Shown here: piece after piece, positions 6,390 through 10,969 of the stretch | Layout of the letters: every line of letters begins with the position of its first letter | How positions within the stretch are numbered: the stretch's first letter is position 1 | Assembly (NCBI GenBank): GCA_034408875.1 | Contig: JAWXCJ010000107.1 | Location: forward strand, 1 to 10,969 | Length of the DNA stretch: 10,969 nucleotides | Source of the DNA: JANNHK01 sp034408875 | Lineage (GTDB): Bacteria > Actinomycetota > Acidimicrobiia > IMCC26256 > PALSA-610 | Reading direction: 5' to 3' | Program-made: the position numbers and the translations under genes | Notes under the pieces: model-generated | Told to the model about the DNA's origin: nothing | The model's database searches: none | What the model saw: only the letters and a program-made list of their open reading frames with translations

Positions 6390-7105
6390 AGTCCGGGGAT
6401 GAGGAGTTCGAGGTTGGCTCCGGGGCACTCTGTCTCGCGCACACGTTTGTGGCCGAAAACATTCGGCAGCACTTCGGTTCCTCCTTGGTCCAGTTTGTAC
6501 TTGCCGGTGCCGGCCGCGTCGATGTGCCACCGGGCGCACTTCCACACGAGGAGGATGCGCAACGCGGTCGACGCCGCCGGGGTCGGCGCGACATCCGTGA
6601 AGTCGCCGAGGAGCGCGATGCCGATGGTGCGGCGGTTGTGTTCCTTGGTGTGGCCGCCCTGTACCTGTTTCGCGCCGCCGCTCTCGCCGTCGGGAGGTGT
6701 GCCCGGCGGGTAGTCGCGCGCCCATCGGCCTTCGTAAATAACACCGAGCGGGTCGACGAGCCAGTTGTACGACATGTCGTTGTACCCGTTCGCCGTCTCG
6801 AACTCGTAGATCTGACGAATCTCGGTGGCCCAGTCGGGTGCATCGTTGCGAGTACCGGTGTGATGCACGACGATCTTCTCGACCCGCGAGTCGTATGTCG
6901 GTGAGTCCTTCCGCAGTGCCTCGTTGGCACCCCACGTCGAGCGCGTGACGATGGTCCGCGGCGCGAGGTCGCGCGTCTCTTCGCGCGCCTCGATGCGTTC
7001 TTCGGTAGACGCATCGGAGTCGCGCAGCGATGCTGCGAACGCGATGCCGGCGGCCCCCGTAACTCCGCCGACGATGGCAGCTCGCCGGGTGATGCGGGTT
7101 CGCAC
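6356..7105 (-). CDS. Tat-exported N-acetylmuramoyl-L-alanine amidase (PGRP/Amidase_2 fold)
   Basis: Predicted zinc amidase that cuts between muramic acid and the stem peptide of peptidoglycan outside the cell. The 249-residue protein opens with a twin-arginine signal (TRRAAIVGG followed by an Ala/Gly-rich hydrophobic stretch to about residue 27). The catalytic domain starts with the typical RSTWGANE (55-62). Zinc ligands are expected at H81 (VVHHTGT), H219 (FGHKRV) and C227 (ETECPG), with Y113 in MSYNWLVD as the conserved active-site tyrosine. GHTKEHNRRTIGIALLGDF (151-169) matches the GxHxxxxNxxSIGIxxxGD region of peptidoglycan recognition proteins. The GTG at 7105 follows a TAGCGT box by 6 bases. 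All catalytic positions are intact, so it should be active rather than only a binder. Confidence 0.93.
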   Translation of the reverse strand: MRTRITRRAAIVGGVTGAAGIAFAASLRDSDASTEERIEAREETRDLAPRTIVTRSTWGANEALRKDSPTYDSRVEKIVVHHTGTRNDAPDWATEIRQIYEFETANGYNDMSYNWLVDPLGVIYEGRWARDYPPGTPPDGESGGAKQVQGGHTKEHNRRTIGIALLGDFTDVAPTPAASTALRILLVWKCARWHIDAAGTGKYKLDQGGTEVLPNVFGHKRVRETECPGANLELLIPGLCEQVSLQLSS

Positions 7106-7111
7106 ACGATC

Positions 7112-7117
7112 ACGCTA
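7112..7117 (-). promoter_or_regulatory. Predicted -10 box of the amidase gene (leaderless)
   Basis: On the minus strand TAGCGT (7117 to 7112) is followed by GATCGT and the GTG start at 7105. No Shine-Dalgarno sequence lies between. The same hexamer occurs before two other genes in the window. It gives the amidase gene its own promoter downstream of the rnpB hairpin. Confidence 0.5.
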
Positions 7118-7133
7118 GTGGCGCGTGTCGCGG

Positions 7134-7164
7134 CGCGGGTATCAGGTCGCGCGGGATCAGGTCG
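7134..7164. repeat. Tandem 15/16-base repeat upstream of the amidase promoter
   Basis: CGCGGGTATCAGGTCG (7134-7149) is followed immediately by CGCGGGATCAGGTCG (7150-7164). The two copies are identical except for one extra T. The pair lies just upstream of the amidase -10 box, where the -35 region and any activator site would be, in a stretch with no convincing gene. It could be a two-site operator with a spacing of about one and a half turns, or a replication-slippage duplication. Confidence 0.6.
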
Positions 7165-7209
7165 GGGGTTTGGGCAGCAACGGCGCCTTCGTTGTACAGG
7201 CCGTCGCGC

Positions 7210-7260
7210 CGTTCTTGCGTCACGCAGGTGTCGCGACGACACCCGTGCGACGCAAGAACG
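7210..7260 (-). terminator. Long stem-loop just downstream of rnpB, likely terminator or 3'-processing hairpin
   Basis: Perfect 12-base arms CGTTCTTGCGTC (7210-7221) and GACGCAAGAACG (7249-7260) enclose a second perfect 7-base stem GGTGTCG/CGACACC (7227-7233 and 7237-7243) with a 3-base CGA loop. The two stems are joined by three more pairs, one of them G-U, and two mismatches. The whole is a near-continuous 24-position stem. It begins about 11 bases past the 3' end of RNase P RNA on the minus strand. No U-run follows, as is common for actinobacterial terminators. It could also protect the 3' end from exonucleases. Confidence 0.7.
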
Positions 7261-7271
7261 AGACGAGGGGT

Positions 7272-7667
<396 letters not shown>

Positions 7668-7674
7668 GACCACC

Positions 7675-7680
7675 ACGATA
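7675..7680 (-). promoter_or_regulatory. Predicted -10 box of rnpB
   Basis: TATCGT (7680 to 7675 on the minus strand) is followed by GGTGGTC and then the first base of helix P1 at 7667. This is the expected distance from a -10 box to a transcription start. It lies in the 20-base gap between the stop codon of the upstream membrane protein (7688-7690) and the RNA, so rnpB probably has its own promoter. No clear -35 is visible. Confidence 0.55.
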
Positions 7681-7687
7681 CGACGGG

Positions 7688-8092
7688 CTACAACCCCGTC
7701 GGGTCGTGTCGGGTGAAGGCGGCTCCGAGCAGGCCGAACCCGATCGCGAGGAGCGCGTTGACGAGCACGGTGCGCAGGCCGAAACCCAGGTCGTCGCCCT
7801 GGACGAGGGGAACGGCGACGCGCACCCCGAGCCACCCGGCGAACGTGCCCACCGCGGCAACGGCACCGTGCAGCAGCGGCGCGTGCGGGGCGCCGCGCCC
7901 GGCCACGACACCGGCGACGACGTACGCCGCGACGATCGCCACGACGGGGAGCCACATCCAGACCGACGAGTCGAAGTCGTCGACGTTGCGGTCGAGCACT
8001 CGAACGGCGGCGCTGATCGGTACGACAATCGCCAGCCCGACCGCGATCGCCCCCAGCAGCGGGCGACCCTGGACCGCGATTGTGCGACTCAC
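7688..8092 (-). CDS. Small four-helix membrane protein coupled to the exchanger
   Basis: The 134-residue protein has four predicted helices (about 11-32, 46-65, 72-97 and 106-126) and short loops. The loop between helices 1 and 2 carries an acidic NVDDFDSS segment. I do not recognise a family. Its GTG at 8092 overlaps the TGA of the exchanger gene (GTGA, 8089-8092), so the two are translated together and the protein may assist, regulate or simply accompany the antiporter. Its TAG at 7688-7690 is only about 20 bases from the RNase P RNA 5' end. Confidence 0.75.
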   Translation of the reverse strand: MSRTIAVQGRPLLGAIAVGLAIVVPISAAVRVLDRNVDDFDSSVWMWLPVVAIVAAYVVAGVVAGRGAPHAPLLHGAVAAVGTFAGWLGVRVAVPLVQGDDLGFGLRTVLVNALLAIGFGLLGAAFTRHDPTGL

Positions 8093-9441
8093 GCCGGGAC
8101 CCCCTCCGCGGTCGAGAGTTCTGCATACGGCGCGCGGAACCCGTCGTGCAGCAGCGGGCGCACCCCCCGCCGGTTCCGTATCAGGACGACGAACGCCAGG
8201 ACGAGGTACACGGCGCCGACACCGATGCGGGCCTCGTCGTGGATGCCGTCAGGAAGGACGCGCGACGCCAGGTTGGCGATATACAACACGAACATCGTGA
8301 TCGCTTCGGTGACGCTCATCCGGCGGTTCATGAGCACGGCGACGGCGAACGCCGACTGCGCGGCGGTCACCCATAACTCTTCGCGCTGTTCGGCGCCGAT
8401 CGGGAGCCCGTGCGTGCTGGACGACGCGATCGCGAACACGATCGGCAGGGTTCCGACGAGCAGTGTCCACTGGTTGACCTTCGACGACACGAGGGCGCCG
8501 AGCCCCGCGTTCGAGTTGAGACGCCACGCGAACATCCCGGCGACGAGCAACTCGGGCGACTCCGACGCAAGCGGCGCGACGATCGAGATGAGCACGAACT
8601 GGTTGATGCCGAACTCTTCGCCGACTTCCACGAGCCCATCGGCGAACGGTTCGGCGACGGCGAGGATCACGACGATCGCGCCCAGCGCCAGGCCCGCGAC
8701 GCACAGGCGACGTTGCCTCGTCGGCAGCGTCGCGATGAGTTGGGCGGGCCCGACGAGGTGCGGCTCCTCGGCCGGCGCGCGCGCGACGCGGAACATGTAC
8801 ACGACGAAGATCGTCACGAGGACTGCCGAGTCGAAGAGGGTCAGCGTTTCCTTGAACGGCAACGTGAGCCCGTAGATCGTGGCGAGGATCAGGAACGAGA
8901 TCTCGACCGCGTGTGAGCGTTCGAGCACGACCTCGGTCGCGGTCAGGTCGGTGCCGGGCGGAATGCTGCGCGGGCCTTTGCCCTGGCGTGCCTGGCGTAG
9001 GCGGTACGCGGAGACGAGCACGACCATCGACCAGCCGATGCCGATCAGTAACTGGTTGCCGCCGGTCATGTTGGCGAGCGCGTTCTCGCATTGGTTGGTC
9101 CCACCGACCTCGCACGTTCCGTACTGCTCGAAGGCGTCGCCGGCTTTCCACGTGAAGACGAAGTCGACGGCGTACTCCGGCAGCACGGCGATCAGCGCCA
9201 GCAGGGCAATGGCGAGTCCGGCCGAGATGTCGAGTTGGGCGACCTCGGCCGCCCAGGCCAGCAGGAAGGCGCCGCCCACGACGGCCATACCGAAGATGAC
9301 CGCTCCCCGGAGCGGCTCGGTATGGATCCCGCTCAGGCGCACGAACAGGGCCGGGAAGGTGATCCCTATGGCGAGGGCGATTGCCAGCTTCTGACGGGCG
9401 GGGTGCTCTGAGTGGTCGGGCTCCGCCGCGTGCTCGGTCAC
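8089..9441 (-). CDS. Sodium/calcium exchanger-like cation antiporter (CaCA superfamily)
   Basis: A 450-residue integral membrane protein with about ten to eleven helices and the two inverted alpha-repeats of the family. Repeat 1 contains AVLPEYAVDFVFTWKAG (85-101, E89) and, after an insert, ANMTGGNQLLIGIGW (123-137, N129). Repeat 2 contains PLASESPELLVAGMFAW (290-306, E297) and ALVSSKVNQWTLLVG (316-330, N323). E89 and E297 would be the ion-binding acids. A hydrophilic segment near 148-178 separates the halves. Repeat 1 has an unusual insert with C110 and C118. A longer frame opens at TTG 9519, and an in-frame ATG lies at 9450. I chose GTG 9441 because TAGGAT ends exactly 7 bases before it. 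The last bases overlap the next gene, so the two form an operon. Confidence 0.88.
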   Translation of the reverse strand: MTEHAAEPDHSEHPARQKLAIALAIGITFPALFVRLSGIHTEPLRGAVIFGMAVVGGAFLLAWAAEVAQLDISAGLAIALLALIAVLPEYAVDFVFTWKAGDAFEQYGTCEVGGTNQCENALANMTGGNQLLIGIGWSMVVLVSAYRLRQARQGKGPRSIPPGTDLTATEVVLERSHAVEISFLILATIYGLTLPFKETLTLFDSAVLVTIFVVYMFRVARAPAEEPHLVGPAQLIATLPTRQRRLCVAGLALGAIVVILAVAEPFADGLVEVGEEFGINQFVLISIVAPLASESPELLVAGMFAWRLNSNAGLGALVSSKVNQWTLLVGTLPIVFAIASSSTHGLPIGAEQREELWVTAAQSAFAVAVLMNRRMSVTEAITMFVLYIANLASRVLPDGIHDEARIGVGAVYLVLAFVVLIRNRRGVRPLLHDGFRAPYAELSTAEGVPA

Positions 9442-9448
9442 CGGCGGC

Positions 9449-9454
9449 ATCCTA
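9449..9454 (-). promoter_or_regulatory. Predicted -10 box of the exchanger gene (leaderless)
   Basis: TAGGAT (9454 to 9449 on the minus strand) is followed by GCCGCCG and GTG at 9441. The in-frame ATG at 9450 overlaps the hexamer itself, so if this box is used that ATG is not in the message. No -35 box is evident. Confidence 0.45.
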
Positions 9455-9464
9455 CGGAACTGAG

Positions 9465-9484
9465 GGGGAACCTCGGCGGTCCCC
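9465..9484. repeat. Imperfect inverted repeat upstream of the exchanger promoter
   Basis: GGGG-A-ACC (9465-9472) and GGTCCCC (9478-9484) form a 7-pair inverted repeat with one bulged A and a 5-base centre TCGGC. It lies about 10 bases upstream of the proposed exchanger -10 box, between the exchanger and whiB-type genes, where an operator for either could sit. In such GC-rich DNA a repeat of this size can also occur by chance. Confidence 0.3.
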
Positions 9485-9551
9485 GGCGCGTCAGAAGAGT
9501 GATGACCCCGATGACTCAACTCCTCCGGCCGCCCGGCCGATTGGGGTGGTG

Positions 9552-9788
9552 ATGGGTACTACGAGCTGGCGTGAACTCGGCCGTTGCAAGGGCGCCGATC
9601 CAGTCGTGTTCTATCCCGAGGACGACGAAGACTTCGGGGAAGAAGCGAAGGCGATCTGCGCTCCGTGCCCGGTCCGGGAGACATGCCTCGAACACGCACT
9701 CGTCGTTCGCGAGAAGATCGGCGTGTGGGGTGGCTATACCGCGAAGGAGCGGCGCCGGATCATCCGCCAGCGTCGCCGCGCTTCTTAG
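9552..9788 (+). CDS. WhiB-family iron-sulfur transcriptional regulator
   Basis: WhiB proteins bind a redox- or NO-sensitive [4Fe-4S] cluster and act with the primary sigma factor in actinobacteria. The 78-residue protein has all four cluster cysteines, C12, C36, C39 and C45 (C-x2-C-x5-C after the first), then the turn motif GVWGG (57-61) and a basic C-terminal DNA-binding tail (KERRRIIRQRRR). W6 and R7 fit the usual N-terminal aromatic position. The start is ATG 9552; in-frame GTG codons directly before it (9546, 9549) are possible alternatives, and no strong Shine-Dalgarno or TANNNT box settles it. It is divergent from the exchanger by 110 bases. Its TAG overlaps the stop of the convergent gene. 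The paralogue (WhiB1 to WhiB7 type) cannot be assigned. Confidence 0.95.
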   Translation: MGTTSWRELGRCKGADPVVFYPEDDEDFGEEAKAICAPCPVRETCLEHALVVREKIGVWGGYTAKERRRIIRQRRRAS

Positions 9789-10486
9789 TTCACCGTCACA
9801 CGTAGTTCACGATCTCCGATCGGCACCACGTACTCGCCGGCCGCCGCGCCCGCGGTGTGGACGGTGATCGTCTGCGCCGCGTCACCGCCCGCGGGGACGT
9901 CGAGCGAGCGCACGACCATCGTGCACATCTGGTCGGCCGGCGCGACGAGGTGCGGGTCGCAACCGTCGTTGTCGTAGTCGTAACTCCCGGCGGCGCCGCC
10001 CGCGTTGTGGACCCGCAGTGTCACGACGACGTCAGTGCCGGCCGCGACGGTCGATGTTGGCGGGTCGAGTGTCGCTTCGAACACTGCGACCGCAGCGGGT
10101 GCGATCGGTGCCGGTTCGGTTTCCTCGGCGACCGGCTGCGGTGCGACCGGTTCCGGCTCGGGTGTGGCGACGGCCGTTGGCGGTGGCGCCGCCGCCGGAA
10201 CCGTGATCGACACGCCGCTGCGGGCCTCGTCGGATACCGCGGCGACGGTCGCTTCGGGCTCTGCGTCGTTGTCGTCGACGAGCGCAACGGCGCCGGCCGC
10301 GACGGCAACAGCTGCGAGCACGACGGTTGTCGCGACGAGCAGCGCCCGGCGCCGGTTCCGGCGCGGTTCGGGCGCGTCGAGGACGATCGCGATGTCGTCA
10401 CCCTCGGCCTCGGCGGCTTCAACGGCGACGAGGTCGATGTGCTCGTCCGCCGGCGCACCGACGTCGTGTCCTCCCCGTTCCGACAC
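9785..10486 (-). CDS. Single-pass membrane protein with an Ig-like extracellular domain
   Basis: The 233-residue protein has an acidic cytoplasmic N-terminus (1-40), a basic patch RRNRRR (42-47) and one transmembrane helix (48-70) with the C-terminus outside. A Pro/Ala/Glu-rich wall-spanning linker (about 97-130) leads to a beta-rich domain (133-233). That domain has the strand pattern VAAGTDVVVTLRVHNAGG...VPAGGDAAQTITV, typical of Ig-like or CARDB-type folds. C176 and C188 may form a disulfide. No known family is certain. The start is GTG 10486, preceded at 5 bases by a good Shine-Dalgarno GGGAGG (10497 to 10492), so this gene is not leaderless. It follows the DNRLRE gene by 52 bases on the same strand and may be co-transcribed. 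Its TAA overlaps the WhiB stop. Confidence 0.8.
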   Translation of the reverse strand: MSERGGHDVGAPADEHIDLVAVEAAEAEGDDIAIVLDAPEPRRNRRRALLVATTVVLAAVAVAAGAVALVDDNDAEPEATVAAVSDEARSGVSITVPAAAPPPTAVATPEPEPVAPQPVAEETEPAPIAPAAVAVFEATLDPPTSTVAAGTDVVVTLRVHNAGGAAGSYDYDNDGCDPHLVAPADQMCTMVVRSLDVPAGGDAAQTITVHTAGAAAGEYVVPIGDRELRVTVN

Positions 10487-10514
10487 CGAAGCCTCCCGTT
10501 CTCGGTTGTCGGTT

Positions 10515-10530
10515 CCTGCCGTCAGGCAGG
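10515..10530 (-). terminator. Short hairpin between the DNRLRE gene and the membrane protein gene
   Basis: CCTGCC (10515-10520) and GGCAGG (10525-10530) form a perfect 6-pair stem with the 4-base loop GTCA, 9 bases past the TAA of the upstream gene. No T-run follows, so it is at best a weak terminator or an attenuating structure before the next gene. Confidence 0.35.
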
Positions 10531-10538
10531 TACTGCGT

Positions 10539-10969
10539 TTACGACTGCGTGATGATCAACTGCGGTGCCAGGCCCGCAGTTCCGAGCAGCGACGCGCCCT
10601 CGGCCGAGTAGAAGTAAGCGCGCCCGATTCCGGCGTCCGTGAGGTCTCGCACGAACCAGCTGATGTTCGTTCCGTCGGTGCCGAGCCCGGTTTGTACGTC
10701 GGCGGTGACGTCGAACTCGATCGTGGTGCGGTCGGCCATGTTGCTGACGAGCGGCGTCGAAGCCGGCCGGGCCGGACCCTGGCCCTGCGTGTTCTTCCCG
10801 TTGCTCCACGCGTTCCCAACGCAGTCCGCCTTCTCGTCGGTGACGGTGGCGTCGATGCCGCAGTTCCATGTCGTACCCGCACCGCTGCCGTTCTGCTTGC
10901 TGTCCCACGTGCTGCTGGTTCCGGCGCTCCAGTTGTCGGCACCGCTCGGCAGCTTGTGCACGTTGGCGA
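10539..10969 (-). CDS. DNRLRE-domain secreted protein, C-terminal part (5' end outside the window)
   Basis: The frame is open to the window edge and ends at TAA 10539-10541. About 142 residues are visible, and the codon at 10961 that could pass for a start is an internal GTG. The sequence has the features of the DNRLRE/CBM96-type beta-sandwich: an Asn-, Trp-, Ser- and Gly-rich first part (DNWSAGTSSTWDSKQNGSG, TTWNCGID), then IEFDVTADVQTGLGTDG, ISWFVRDL, AYFYSAEGA, and a terminal PQLIITQS strand. These domains occur in large secreted or surface proteins and probably bind glycans or stabilise a stalk. Two cysteines in the visible part (WNCGID and ADCVGN) could pair. The family call rests on the FYSxE and terminal strand pattern, and no function beyond adhesion or binding can be inferred. 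Confidence 0.75.
   Translation of the reverse strand, partial: ANVHKLPSGADNWSAGTSSTWDSKQNGSGAGTTWNCGIDATVTDEKADCVGNAWSNGKNTQGQGPARPASTPLVSNMADRTTIEFDVTADVQTGLGTDGTNISWFVRDLTDAGIGRAYFYSAEGASLLGTAGLAPQLIITQS

Noticed and set aside
6390..6935. N-terminal extension of the lipoprotein frame back to 6935 (-), giving a 519-residue protein.
   Set aside because: It lies over the amidase gene in another frame, has a low-complexity Arg-rich translation, and the lipobox signal peptide starts cleanly at ATG 6389.
9381..9551. A 57-residue N-terminal extension of the WhiB protein.
   Set aside because: It overlaps the exchanger coding region on the other strand, is low complexity, and would be unusual for a small WhiB protein.

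Overview
The window comes from a high-GC actinobacterium. The evidence is a WhiB-family iron-sulfur regulator, abundant GTG starts, TANNNT -10 boxes placed for leaderless transcription, a class A RNase P RNA with actinobacterial features, and a zinc-ribbon/RNase H/phosphatase neighbourhood resembling mycobacterial Rv2229c-Rv2228c. The composition and the split of the RNase H and phosphatase genes would suit Acidimicrobiia, but that placement is inference. I see no mobile element, CRISPR array, tRNA or toxin cassette. The content is mostly chromosomal core genes.

Layout. Bases 2-2511 (+) are a tightly packed operon in which every junction is a 4-base ATGA or GTGA overlap: the Pro/Thr-rich C-terminus of an unidentified protein, a coiled-coil zinc-ribbon protein, an RNase HI-type nuclease, a small four-helix membrane protein, and a histidine phosphatase. 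Biotin synthase (bioB, -) converges on this operon. It is transcribed back-to-back with a lipocalin-like DUF7064/7065-type protein (+, 3687-4673) from a gap of about 44 bases that holds two mirror-image leaderless promoters.

Bases 4681-7667 (-) read, in transcription order: RNase P RNA, a strong hairpin, a Tat-exported peptidoglycan amidase, a lipoprotein with a glycoside-hydrolase-like barrel, and a SURF1 cytochrome-oxidase assembly factor. Upstream of rnpB lies a sodium/calcium-exchanger-like antiporter, translationally coupled to a four-helix membrane protein (8089-9441 and 7688-8092, -). A WhiB protein is divergent from the exchanger. Its stop codon overlaps that of a convergent single-pass membrane protein with an Ig-like outer domain. 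The window ends in the 3' part of a DNRLRE-type secreted protein gene (-).

How they fit together. The cell-envelope theme recurs (amidase, lipoprotein, anchored Ig-like protein, DNRLRE protein), beside respiration (SURF1), ion homeostasis, biotin synthesis and RNA metabolism (rnpB, RNase H). The most notable points are the repeated TANNNT + 6-7 nt + start-codon geometry at four coding genes and, by spacing, at rnpB, which revises two start codons; a biotin synthase apparently lacking one [2Fe-2S] cysteine ligand; a compensatory C-G pair in the P4 core of RNase P RNA; and an RNase H/phosphatase pair separated by a membrane protein gene. I found no convincing new defence or mobile system.
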